Of a stretch of 64,000 nt of DNA, positions 8,552 through 16,754 are shown in pieces (position 1 is the stretch's first letter; each line of letters opens with the position of its first letter). The stretch spans positions 496,001 through 560,000 of the forward strand of contig CAXBEV010000001.1 of the NCBI GenBank assembly GCA_963974935.1, written 5' to 3'. The notes under the pieces are model-generated. The model worked only from the letters and a program-made list of their open reading frames with translations. It ran no database searches and had not been told where the DNA came from. The DNA comes from UBA4479 sp963974935 (GTDB taxonomy: Bacteria; Pseudomonadota; Alphaproteobacteria; Rhodospirillales; Casp-alpha2). The translations under genes and the position numbers were made by a program.

Positions 8552-9897
8552 CCGATCCTCAAATTGCCATCATGATGCTGGGCCTGTTTATTTTCGTGGT
8601 CCTGCTCGGTTTTCCAATCGCTTTTACCCTGATCGGCATGGGGCTCGGCTTCGGCTATTACGCGTATTTCGACCCGATGCGGATGACGTCACTGTTCGAC
8701 AACCGAATATTTGATTTGTTCGTGCAGAATACATTCTCGGTGATGTCCAACGATGTGTTGGTGGCGGTCCCACTGTTCCTATTTATGGGCTACGTGGTTG
8801 AACGTGCGAACATCGTTAACCGCCTGTTCTTCAGCTTTCAGCTGGCAGCACGCCACCTGCCGGGCTCGATGGCTGTCGCCGCATTGGCGACGTGCGCAGT
8901 GTTTGCGACGGCGACCGGTATCATCGGCGCCGTTGTGACGTTGATGGGTATGCTGGCATTCCCGGCGATGCTCGAAGCCAAATACGATACACGTTTTGCG
9001 TCCGGCGTGATTTGTGCCGGCGGTTGCCTCGGCATCTTGATTCCGCCGTCGATTATGCTGATCGTATACGCGGCGATTGCAGAAATTTCGCCGTTGCGTC
9101 TGTATGCGGCAGCGATGATCCCGGGTTTTATGCTGGCCGGCTTCTACATGATTTATGTGGTCACGCGTGCAACCATCAACCCAGCCCTGGCGCCGAAGCC
9201 GAAGGACGTCGATGTCAGCATCGGCAAAGTGGCTTATGAATTGATAACGTCGTTTGTGCCGCTCGCGGTGCTGATCATGTCGGTGCTGGGCGCCATTTTG
9301 ATGGGGCTTGCGACGCCGGCGGAAGCGGCTGCTGTGGGGGCAGGCGGCGGTTTGTTGTTGGCCGCATTGTATCGCTCGCTGACGTGGACGCGTTTGAAAG
9401 AGGCCGTCTACCTGACCGCCAAAACGTCAGCCATGGTGTGCTGGCTGTTTGTCGGCTCGTGGACATTTGCTGCGGTGTTCTCGTATCTGGGTGGTCACGA
9501 CATTATCAAAGATTGGTTCTTGAACCTTGATGTGGGCACCGTCGGTTTCTTGATCTTGGCGCAAGGTATCATCTTCCTGCTGGGTTGGCCGCTTGAATGG
9601 ACCGAGATCATCATCATCTTCGTGCCGATCTTCCTGCCGTTGTTGGATCACTTCAATGTCGACCCGCTGTTCTTCGGCATGTTGGTGGCGTTGAACTTGC
9701 AGACGTCGTTCCTGACGCCGCCGATGGCGATGGCAGCCTACTATCTTAAGGGTGTTGCGCCGCCGCATGTGACGTTGATGGATATCTTCGCCGGCATTAT
9801 GCCGTACCTGGGGATCGTGATCTTCATGATGGTGTTGCTCTACAACTTCCCGGGATTGGCGCTTTGGTTGCCTGAATACCTGTTCGGTCCAGGTTGA
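8548..9897 (+). CDS. dctM: TRAP transporter large permease DctM
   Basis: DctM is the sodium-driven translocation subunit of the TRAP system. The 449-aa polytopic protein has about 12 membrane segments. It carries the conserved ATGIIGAVVTLMG and GGCLGILIPPSIMLIVYA regions in the first half and the mirrored ATPAEAAAVGAGGG and LQTSFLTPPMAMAAYYL regions in the second. It overlaps dctQ by ATGA and runs straight into the amidase gene, so transporter and enzyme are probably made from one message. Confidence 0.95.
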   Translation: MTDPQIAIMMLGLFIFVVLLGFPIAFTLIGMGLGFGYYAYFDPMRMTSLFDNRIFDLFVQNTFSVMSNDVLVAVPLFLFMGYVVERANIVNRLFFSFQLAARHLPGSMAVAALATCAVFATATGIIGAVVTLMGMLAFPAMLEAKYDTRFASGVICAGGCLGILIPPSIMLIVYAAIAEISPLRLYAAAMIPGFMLAGFYMIYVVTRATINPALAPKPKDVDVSIGKVAYELITSFVPLAVLIMSVLGAILMGLATPAEAAAVGAGGGLLLAALYRSLTWTRLKEAVYLTAKTSAMVCWLFVGSWTFAAVFSYLGGHDIIKDWFLNLDVGTVGFLILAQGIIFLLGWPLEWTEIIIIFVPIFLPLLDHFNVDPLFFGMLVALNLQTSFLTPPMAMAAYYLKGVAPPHVTLMDIFAGIMPYLGIVIFMMVLLYNFPGLALWLPEYLFGPG

Positions 9898-9914
9898 CCG
9901 TCGGAGACGTGAAC

Positions 9915-11273
9915 GTGACGCAAGAAGGACCTTTCGCGCTTGGCGCTGCAGATGCGGCGCGTGCGATCCGTGACGGCAAGATTACGTCGGAAGAACTGGT
10001 TCAGGCGTGCCTGGACCGGATTTCTGCCTTTGAGCCGACGGTGCAGGCGTGGACGCACCTGAGTGCCGAGTACGCGCTGGAGCAAGCGCGCAGCATTGAT
10101 CAGCGTCGCTATCAGGGCCGAGAAATCGGCCCGTTGGGCGGTGTGCCGGTCGGCATCAAGGATATCTTCGATACTGTCGACTATCCGACCGAATACGGCT
10201 CGCCAATCCACAAGGGACGGCAAACGATCGACGATGCGTCGACAGTCGCGCAGTTGCGTCAAGCCGGCGCCGTGATCATGGGTAAAACCGTGACCACGGA
10301 ATTTGCCGTCTATGCGCCGGGCAAGACCACCAATCCGCACGATGTTTCGCGCACGCCGGGGGGCTCATCCAGTGGCTCTGCGGCCGCCGTGGCATCGTTC
10401 ATGGTGCCTTTGGCGTTGGGCTCGCAGACCAATGGCTCGACCATTCGTCCGGCCTCGTTCTGTGGTGTGGTCGGTTACAAGCCGTCGTTTGGCCTGATTT
10501 CCAGAAGCGGCGCGCTTCGCCAATCGCCGCCGTTGGATCAAGTGGGCGTATTTGCGCGCTCCGTCGAAGACGCCGGTCTGATGGCGCAACACATAATGCA
10601 TTATGACGCGCACGACGCGGCCATGCGTCCGATTGCGATGCCGCCGTTGGCGCAGGCGGCGACAGAAAAGCCGCCGCTGCCGCCAAGCTTTGCCTTTGTG
10701 CCGTCACCGGCTTGGAAGCAAGCCGAGCCCGGGACCCAAGAAGCGTTTAGCGAGCTCGCCGATTTCTTAGGGGATCAGGCGCAGCGCTTAGCATTGGCCG
10801 AAGTCTATGACGAGGTGTTCGAATGGCAGCGCCGCGTGATGGAAGCGGACCTTGCCAAGAACTTTGCCGCCGACTTTGAACGTGCCTCCGACAAAATCAG
10901 TCCGCAACTCACCGAAATGGTCGAACGTGGCCGCGAGGTGATGGCCGTTGACTATAATCTGGGCCTGGACCGTCAGGTCGCGTTCGAACGTGGCCTGGAC
11001 GAAGTATTTGAAGACTTCGATGTGATTTTGACGCCTGCGACTCAGGGCGAGGCACCGGTCGGTTTGGATGCGACGGGCAGCCCGTCGTTCTGCACGCTTT
11101 GGACGTTCACCGGCCTGCCGGCGATCACGTTACCGTTGATGCAGGGCGAGAACGGCATGCCGCTCGGTGTTCAATTGGTCGGCAAAAAGGGCGGTGATGC
11201 CCGTTTGCTGCGGGTTGCGTCCTGGTTGATGGCTGCCGTCGAAGCCGGCGATACCAATATTGATACAGCCTGA
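9915..11273 (+). CDS. Amidase-signature family amidase
   Basis: The 452-aa enzyme belongs to the Ser-cisSer-Lys amidases, which hydrolyse amide bonds in the cytoplasm. The catalytic set is visible: K82 in GVPVGIKD, the cis-serine within GGSSSGS (about 150-155), and nucleophile S175 in GSQTNGST. GTG at 9915 is chosen because GGAG at 9903-9906 lies eight bases upstream; a TTG at 9894, overlapping the dctM stop, would add seven residues. The gene directly follows dctM, which points to hydrolysis of an imported amide. It is a clear paralogue of the amidase at 19672-20994; it lacks the motifs expected of GatA partners and no gatB/C is near. Confidence 0.9.
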   Translation: MTQEGPFALGAADAARAIRDGKITSEELVQACLDRISAFEPTVQAWTHLSAEYALEQARSIDQRRYQGREIGPLGGVPVGIKDIFDTVDYPTEYGSPIHKGRQTIDDASTVAQLRQAGAVIMGKTVTTEFAVYAPGKTTNPHDVSRTPGGSSSGSAAAVASFMVPLALGSQTNGSTIRPASFCGVVGYKPSFGLISRSGALRQSPPLDQVGVFARSVEDAGLMAQHIMHYDAHDAAMRPIAMPPLAQAATEKPPLPPSFAFVPSPAWKQAEPGTQEAFSELADFLGDQAQRLALAEVYDEVFEWQRRVMEADLAKNFAADFERASDKISPQLTEMVERGREVMAVDYNLGLDRQVAFERGLDEVFEDFDVILTPATQGEAPVGLDATGSPSFCTLWTFTGLPAITLPLMQGENGMPLGVQLVGKKGGDARLLRVASWLMAAVEAGDTNIDTA

Positions 11274-11339
11274 TTTGGGTTGGAAATGACAACGCCACGC
11301 CTTTGTGGCAAACTCGACTAAAGCGAAGGATGAGGGATT

Positions 11340-11516
11340 ATGGATAGCATCATCACAGGCGTCATTGGGGTCGGTATATTCTTGCTGTTTATCGGTGGCC
11401 TTGCTGAGTCGATTGGGCAACTGCCGTTCACGATTATCGTAATCTTTGTTGCCGCGATGGGTGTCTATGGCTTGTACGAAGACATCCGCGAAGATCGGAA
11501 AAATCGCGCCGAATAA
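11340..11516 (+). CDS. Small membrane protein, 58 aa, unknown function
   Basis: This short gene starts at ATG 11340, six bases after a GAGGG ribosome-binding site, and encodes 58 residues. Two hydrophobic segments (about 3-20 and 28-45) are separated by AESIGQLP. A charged tail rich in D, E, R and K ends the protein. I do not recognise a family. Codon use looks like its neighbours and the ribosome-binding site is good, which is why I accept it. A small 5-bp hairpin (11294-11309) lies between it and the amidase. Confidence 0.6.
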   Translation: MDSIITGVIGVGIFLLFIGGLAESIGQLPFTIIVIFVAAMGVYGLYEDIREDRKNRAE

Positions 11517-11518
11517 GC

Positions 11519-11829
11519 TTAGGCGTCCAAGAATGCGCTGACCCCGGCGTCGGCGCAGGTTATGTCTTACTCGGGCGCGCCGCCGGATAATCTAATCGCG
11601 CCGACCACGTCACCGGCCATCACCACCGGCACGCCGCCGCCGACCGTCGAAAATCGACCGCTCGTGGCTTGCGGCCATCCATACGTTTGAATGCAATCAG
11701 ATAGCCCGCTTCATCGGTCACGGCGATACACATGGCAACGCCGATTTCCTGGGCTTTTGCCCATGCGCCGCGTATAAGGATACCCGCATCTTCAAGCGAT
11801 AACCGTTTTACGTTGAGTACGATTTCCTC
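11519..11829 (-). pseudogene. Decayed GlcG/HbpS-like (DUF336) gene
   Basis: Read on the minus strand, this gap contains two pieces of a GlcG-like protein in different frames. The first (about 11824 down to 11660) reads RLSLEDAGILIRGAWAKAQ, then IAVTDEAGYLIAFKRMDG, matching the family's N-terminal half. The second reads VGGGVPVVMAGDVVGAIRLSGGAPE, the family's C-terminal signature, then a stop where glutamine is expected, followed in the same frame by ADAGVSAFLDA and a final stop. The roughly 40 residues normally lying between the halves are missing, and no start codon remains in frame. I conclude an internal deletion with frameshift and a nonsense change. Confidence 0.75.
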
Positions 11830-11855
11830 CGCATGACTTCATTGGCGAGCGAGCG

Positions 11856-12218
11856 ATGACCCAAGACCGACATCAAGACCCGGCGCGTGGCCAGAAGAAC
11901 CAGGCGATCAAATCCTGGCTGATTTGGTATTTCCGCCAGCCGTTCGTGATGATTGTGTGGTTCATGGAAACATTTGCTAAGAACCGTGATCGGGTCAAGG
12001 CAACGCTGGCGCGCCAAGATATCTCAAAAATCATCAAAGCTATCGCCATCGTGACGTTTTTCGGCTGGTTGACCGTCGCCGCGTTTTTAGCCAACAGCGA
12101 AGACGGCGACCGGCTCACGTGTGCGGCAAAAAGCCTCTGGTGGGGCTTGGATGAACAATCCGACTGCGAACCGCAGCCGTGGCAGCAACCGGCACCGTCA
12201 TCTGGCGGGGCCAAATAG
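11856..12218 (+). CDS. Putative single-pass membrane protein, 120 aa
   Basis: The product has a polar N-terminus, an amphipathic region with several tryptophans (WLIWYFRQPFVMIVWFMETF), one clear membrane segment at about 62-82 (IAIVTFFGWLTVAAFLA) and a tail with two cysteines. I do not recognise the family. The start at 11856 lacks a strong ribosome-binding site; ATG 11949 is a possible later start. It lies 66 bases before the transaldolase gene and on the same strand. It could be a chance frame, but base use and the clean membrane topology favour a real gene. Confidence 0.5.
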   Translation: MTQDRHQDPARGQKNQAIKSWLIWYFRQPFVMIVWFMETFAKNRDRVKATLARQDISKIIKAIAIVTFFGWLTVAAFLANSEDGDRLTCAAKSLWWGLDEQSDCEPQPWQQPAPSSGGAK

Positions 12219-12284
12219 CCAACCTTACCTTGATTTTGAGCCCGCCATTCTGGATGATGCCGCGAAAATATTGGGAGCGATAAC

Positions 12285-12938
12285 ATGAAATTCTTCGTCG
12301 ACACCGCCGAAATTGACGAGATCCGTGCGCTGATGGCGTTTGGACTGGTCGACGGCGTCACCACCAACCCATCTCTGATCGCTAAGTCGGGCCGCGATAT
12401 GGTCGAAACGATCAAGGAAATCTGCGATTTGGTGGATGGACCGGTGTCTGCCGAGGTCACCGCAACCGACCTCGACGGCATGCTCGCCGAAGCCGACAAG
12501 CTGCGTAAAATCGCTGACAACGTCGCGATCAAAGTGCCGTTGACCGAAGCTGGTATTCAAGCCTGCAAAGCGCTCTCGGACGAAGGCACATCGGTCAACG
12601 TGACGCTGTGCTTCTCGGCGGCGCAGGCGATCTTGGCGGCGAAGGCAGGGGCGGCATTCATTTCGCCGTTTGTCGGGCGTTTGGACGATATCGGCCAAGA
12701 CGGCATGTCGTTGATCGAAGAAATCTGTGAAATCTACAGCAACTACGATTACGACACCGAAGTGTTGGTGGCGTCTGTGCGTCACCCGATGCATGTCGTG
12801 GATGCGGCGCGCATGGGCGCACACGTCGCGACCGTGCCGGCAAAGGTACTGATGCAGATGTTTAAGCACCCGCTCACCGATAAGGGGCTGGCGGCATTTT
12901 TGGACGACTGGAAGAAGACGGGGCAGTCTATTCTCTAA
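12285..12938 (+). CDS. Transaldolase / fructose-6-phosphate aldolase family protein
   Basis: The 217-aa protein is of the short (FSA/TalC) transaldolase subfamily, cytoplasmic TIM-barrel enzymes that make and break C-C bonds of sugar phosphates through a lysine Schiff base. Visible signatures are MKFFVDTA at the start, GVTTNPSLI at 24-32, the catalytic lysine K83 in NVAIKVP, and FISPFVGRLDD. Length matches the family norm. True transaldolase activity (pentose phosphate pathway) and fructose-6-phosphate aldolase activity cannot be told apart with certainty by eye. The start ATG follows GGGAG by seven bases. Confidence 0.92.
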   Translation: MKFFVDTAEIDEIRALMAFGLVDGVTTNPSLIAKSGRDMVETIKEICDLVDGPVSAEVTATDLDGMLAEADKLRKIADNVAIKVPLTEAGIQACKALSDEGTSVNVTLCFSAAQAILAAKAGAAFISPFVGRLDDIGQDGMSLIEEICEIYSNYDYDTEVLVASVRHPMHVVDAARMGAHVATVPAKVLMQMFKHPLTDKGLAAFLDDWKKTGQSIL

Positions 12939-12966
12939 CCTTTCGAATCTTTAATATGCATAGGGC

Positions 12967-12995
12967 GTCCGCGGCGCGGATCGGTCTTTTCTTTT
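12967..12995 (+). terminator. Possible weak terminator after the transaldolase gene
   Basis: GTCCGC and GCGGAT (one G-T pair) form a six-pair stem with a three-base loop, followed after CGG by TCTTTTCTTTT. The stem is short and the T-run interrupted, so termination would be partial. Confidence 0.35.
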
Positions 12996-13117
12996 GCGAC
13001 CAATATGTTAAGTCCACGACGTCTCAGTGCGCATCGCGCCGGCGGGGCTTGAAACGGGCGAAATGACGTTCATTTTCCGCCTGCCGAGACTATAAAACGC
13101 TGGGAGGCAGACGGCAC

Positions 13118-14098
13118 ATGACAGAGATGATCGTACTCACGCATCTCACCAAGCATTTCGGCCCCCTAAAGGCCGTCGACGGCATTAATATGTCGGTGGC
13201 AAAGGGCGAAGTGCTGGGCTTTTTGGGGCCGAACGGCGCCGGCAAGTCCACCACTATGAAAATGATCACAGGCTTTTTGACGCCGACCGATGGCGAAGCG
13301 CGGGTTGACGGCATAGATGTCGTCCAAGACCCGGTTGCCGCTAAGCGCCGCCTCGGCTATTTGCCCGAAGGCGCGCCCTGCTATGGTGACATGACGCCGT
13401 TGTCGTTTTTGGGCTTCATTGCTGAAGTGCGCGGACTGTCGGGTGCGGAACGTCGTCGCGCCATCGATCAAGCCGTCGAGCGGGTCGAGATCGGTGGCGT
13501 TCTACAGCAGCCCATTGAAACCCTGTCCAAGGGCTTCAAGCGCCGCGTCGGCTTGGCACAGGCGATCTTGCACAATCCACCCGTCTTGATCTTGGACGAG
13601 CCGACGGACGGCTTGGACCCGAACCAAAAGCATCAGGTGCGGGATTTGATCCACCAAATGGCCGAAGACAAAGCGGTCGTCATCTCGACGCACATTTTGG
13701 AAGAAGTTGAAGCGGTCTGTACCCGCGCCGTGATCATCGCGCGCGGTAAATTGTTGGCCGACGGCACCCCCGAAGAATTGGTGCGGCGCTCACCGTTGCA
13801 CAACGCCGTGCATCTTGATGTGGCATCGAACATCGTCGACGCCGTGATCCGTGATATCGAAGCCTTGGCCGGTGTCGGCTCGGTGCGGCGTGACAGCAGC
13901 TTCAGCGTCAAAGCGACGCTGATCGTGACGTCAAAAAGCGGCGCTCCCATCGCGCCCGCATTGGCCGCATTGTTGCAAGACAAAGGCCACGACGTCAGCG
14001 ATTTCAAAACCGAAAAGGGTGCTTTGGACGCGGTGTTCCGTGAGATCACTCGTGGCCCGGATCGCAACGCCGCCAGCGGGGATGCCGGTCATGCGTAA
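13118..14098 (+). CDS. ABC transporter ATP-binding protein (GldA-like)
   Basis: The 326-aa protein is a single ABC ATPase with Walker A GPNGAGKS at 37-44, signature LSKGF at 136-140, Walker B LILDEP around 157-162 and the switch histidine in STHILEE. The C-terminal ~90 residues form the extension seen in GldA/NatA-type export ATPases. It begins 11 bases after GGAGG; a second in-frame ATG at 13127 is possible. It overlaps the permease gene by eight bases. With the next three genes it forms a Gld-type ABC operon. Gliding is unlikely to be the role outside Bacteroidota, and the substrate is unknown. Confidence 0.93.
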   Translation: MTEMIVLTHLTKHFGPLKAVDGINMSVAKGEVLGFLGPNGAGKSTTMKMITGFLTPTDGEARVDGIDVVQDPVAAKRRLGYLPEGAPCYGDMTPLSFLGFIAEVRGLSGAERRRAIDQAVERVEIGGVLQQPIETLSKGFKRRVGLAQAILHNPPVLILDEPTDGLDPNQKHQVRDLIHQMAEDKAVVISTHILEEVEAVCTRAVIIARGKLLADGTPEELVRRSPLHNAVHLDVASNIVDAVIRDIEALAGVGSVRRDSSFSVKATLIVTSKSGAPIAPALAALLQDKGHDVSDFKTEKGALDAVFREITRGPDRNAASGDAGHA

Positions 14099-14825
14099 CA
14101 TCGCCATCATTGCCAAGCGCGAGTTCAAAGCCTATTTCGCAACGCCTTTGGCGTTGGTGTTTATCGTTATCTTTTTGGCCCTGACCGGCGCGTTTGCTTT
14201 TTATGTGGGCGGCTTCTTTACACGCGGCAGCGCCGACCTGACATCGTTCTTTGCGTATCATCCGTGGCTGTTTTTGCTGCTGGTGCCGGCGATCGGCATG
14301 CGGCTTTGGGCGGAAGAACGGAAAAGCGGCACCATCGAATTGTTGATGACCCTGCCCGTGTCCACCGTCGACGCCGTGATCGGCAAGTTCTTGGCCGCGT
14401 GGGCGTTCTGCGGCTTGGCATTGGCGCTGACGTTCCCGATGTGGGTGACCGTCAATGTGCTGGGCACGCCCGACAACGGTGTCATCCTGGCCAGTTATCT
14501 GGGCAGCTTCGTGATGGCCGGCGCGTTCTTGTCGATCAGCTCCTGCATTTCGGCACTGACCAAAAACCAAGTGATCGCCTTCATTATCGCAGCGACGGTG
14601 TGTTTTCTGTTTACCATGTCCGGCGCGCAGCTGGTGTTGAATTTCTTCCAGGGCTGGGCGCCAGAGGTGTTGGTCGACTCGCTTCGCTCGATGAGTTTCC
14701 TGACCCACTTTGATGCGGTAACGCGCGGCGTCATTGATCTTAAGGACGTGGTGTTCTTCGGCTCGTTGATCGTGATGTGGCTGTTTTTGAACGTCGTCGC
14801 CGTTGAATTGAACAAGGGACGCTGA
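14091..14825 (+). CDS. ABC transporter permease (GldF-like)
   Basis: The 244-aa inner-membrane permease has six predicted membrane segments and the ABC-2 pattern typical of GldF: MRNIAIIAKREFKAYFATPLA at the start, RLWAEERKSGTIELLMTLPVS and a final LNVVAVELNKGR. ATG 14091 lies inside the last codons of the ATPase gene (ATGCGTAA) with GGGGA about nine bases upstream; ATG 14082 would add three residues. The GldG-like gene follows after five bases. This arrangement indicates coupled expression of all components. Confidence 0.92.
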   Translation: MRNIAIIAKREFKAYFATPLALVFIVIFLALTGAFAFYVGGFFTRGSADLTSFFAYHPWLFLLLVPAIGMRLWAEERKSGTIELLMTLPVSTVDAVIGKFLAAWAFCGLALALTFPMWVTVNVLGTPDNGVILASYLGSFVMAGAFLSISSCISALTKNQVIAFIIAATVCFLFTMSGAQLVLNFFQGWAPEVLVDSLRSMSFLTHFDAVTRGVIDLKDVVFFGSLIVMWLFLNVVAVELNKGR

Positions 14826-14830
14826 GGCCG

Positions 14831-16741
14831 ATGCGCTTTTTTAAGAACATGGACCGCAGCACGCTGGCAGGCTTTTCGTGCGTGCTTGCGGTCATCACCT
14901 TCGTCGCCATCAATATTTTCTCGAATGCCACGTTTCGGGGGCTTGATGTGGACCTGACCGAGGAAAAGCTGTTCACGCTTTCCGACGGCACACGAGAGAT
15001 TTTGCAGGGCATCGACGAGCCGATAAAAATCCGGCTTTTCGTATCACGCCGCCTGACCGAGCTTAACCCCGGCCATGCCACGTATGCCGACCGCGTGCGC
15101 CAGCTTTTGGAGCGCTATGTCGATATCTCTGACGATAAGATCGTTCTAGAGCTATATAGCCCGGAGCCGTTTACCGACGAAGAAGACCTCGCCGTCGCCT
15201 ATGGCCTACAAGCTGTGCCGCTGGATAACACCGGCGAAAAAGGCTACTTCGGCTTAGCGGCCACCAACAGCGTCGATACGTTGGAAACCATCGCGTATCT
15301 GAGCCCGGAGCGTGAAAGCTTCCTGGAATACGATCTGTCGAAGTTGATCTTTAAATTGGCCAGCGGCGGCAAGCCGCGCGTCGGCCTGATCGCCGGTTTG
15401 CCGATTGTCGGCGGTCCGCGCACCCAAGGCGGCCAATCTTGGGCGATTGTCGAGCAGGTCCGTGAGTTTTTCGATTTGGAGACCGTAGCGGTGTCCGCTC
15501 GCCGCCTGCCGGACGGTCTGGACGCGCTGTTGATCGTACATCCGAAAGGCCTCACCGACGAGCTCACCTACGCCATCGATCAATTCGTGCTGAACGGCGG
15601 CAAGGTGTTGGTATTCGTGGACGCCAACTCCGAAATCGACGTCGCCATGAACCGCGGCCGCGAAGGCGCCGGACGTTCCGAGTTCGATAAGATATTGAAC
15701 GCTTGGGGTGTGGAGTTGGTTAAAGACAAAGTGCTCGGCGACCTCACCACGGCGAGGCGCGTCAACGTCAATTTGCGCGGCCAAACGGCGGTGGCGGATT
15801 ATGTGGTGTGGCTGTCGATGCTGCCCGATAACTTCGCGAAAGACGATACCATCACTGGCGATTTGCAGCGCGTTACGCTGGCAACGCCAGGTATCTTGAG
15901 CCCGATTGACGGCGCCGGTACCACCTTGCAGCCGTTGGTTCAATCCAGCGAGCAATCTATGGCCATCGATGTCGCGAAAGTCCGCACCAGCCCGGACGTG
16001 ATCGGCATCTTCCGGAATTTCGTCCCTTCAGGTGAACGTAAAATCATCGCTGCCCGTGTGCAGGGCAAACCGTCGACGGCTTTCCCAGATGGCCCGCCAG
16101 CGGGGCCAGAAGGTGTAACGCCGCTGCCCGATACCCCGACCATGGTGCAACACGTCGCCAAGGCGGATAAAGACATCAGCGTAATCGTGGTGTCTGACGT
16201 CGACATGCTGCACGAACAGTTCTGGATGGAATCCCGCCAGTTGTTCGGTCAGACCTTCAATGTGCCGTTCGCCAACAACGCGGACTTCACCGTCAACGCC
16301 TTGGAAAATCTTGCCGGCGGGACCGCGTTGATGGGTCTGCGCGGCAGATCTGGAGCATTCCGCTCGTTCACGTATGTGGATGAAGTGCGCAAGGCCGCAG
16401 AGCGTGACTTCCGTTCTAAGGAAGAAGAACTTGCCGCACAGATCGCCACCATCCAAGGCGAGCTTGCGAAGCTTCTGAACCGCGAACAGGCGGGCGGCGA
16501 ACTGATCATCGGCCCCGAAGACAAAGTGCGGGCCGAAGAATATCGCCGCGAGATGGTGCGGTTGCGACGCGAATTGCGCGATGTGCAATATGCGCTCCGC
16601 AAAGATATCGATGATTTAGATGCGACGTTGAAATTCATTAACATCGCCGCCATTCCATTGTTGCTGGGCGTGATTGCGCTGGGGTGGCTGATCATCGGTC
16701 GCCGCCGCCGCGCGCGTCGCTTCCACATGGCTGAAAGCTGA
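14831..16741 (+). CDS. GldG-like ABC auxiliary protein
   Basis: This 636-aa protein matches the GldG / ABC-type uncharacterised family. It has an N-terminal membrane anchor (about 12-32), the LTEEKLFTLSDGTREIL motif and a large periplasmic domain. A coiled-coil-like stretch follows at about 515-600 (runs of KEEELAAQIATIQGELAKLL type), then a C-terminal membrane segment (about 605-625) before a short basic tail RRRRARR. It presumably works with the preceding permease, perhaps as an extracytoplasmic module. Nothing in the sequence gives a substrate. The DUF4340 gene follows after 13 bases. Confidence 0.9.
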   Translation: MRFFKNMDRSTLAGFSCVLAVITFVAINIFSNATFRGLDVDLTEEKLFTLSDGTREILQGIDEPIKIRLFVSRRLTELNPGHATYADRVRQLLERYVDISDDKIVLELYSPEPFTDEEDLAVAYGLQAVPLDNTGEKGYFGLAATNSVDTLETIAYLSPERESFLEYDLSKLIFKLASGGKPRVGLIAGLPIVGGPRTQGGQSWAIVEQVREFFDLETVAVSARRLPDGLDALLIVHPKGLTDELTYAIDQFVLNGGKVLVFVDANSEIDVAMNRGREGAGRSEFDKILNAWGVELVKDKVLGDLTTARRVNVNLRGQTAVADYVVWLSMLPDNFAKDDTITGDLQRVTLATPGILSPIDGAGTTLQPLVQSSEQSMAIDVAKVRTSPDVIGIFRNFVPSGERKIIAARVQGKPSTAFPDGPPAGPEGVTPLPDTPTMVQHVAKADKDISVIVVSDVDMLHEQFWMESRQLFGQTFNVPFANNADFTVNALENLAGGTALMGLRGRSGAFRSFTYVDEVRKAAERDFRSKEEELAAQIATIQGELAKLLNREQAGGELIIGPEDKVRAEEYRREMVRLRRELRDVQYALRKDIDDLDATLKFINIAAIPLLLGVIALGWLIIGRRRRARRFHMAES

Positions 16742-16754
16742 GGAGGGATCGATC

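Noticed and set aside
11873..12532. A 219-codon minus-strand frame across the small membrane protein and transaldolase start
   Set aside because: It overlaps the well-supported transaldolase gene and has no recognisable domain.
13118..16741. A gliding-motility apparatus
   Set aside because: Only GldA/F/G-like ABC components are present; no other gliding genes are visible and the lineage is not Bacteroidota.
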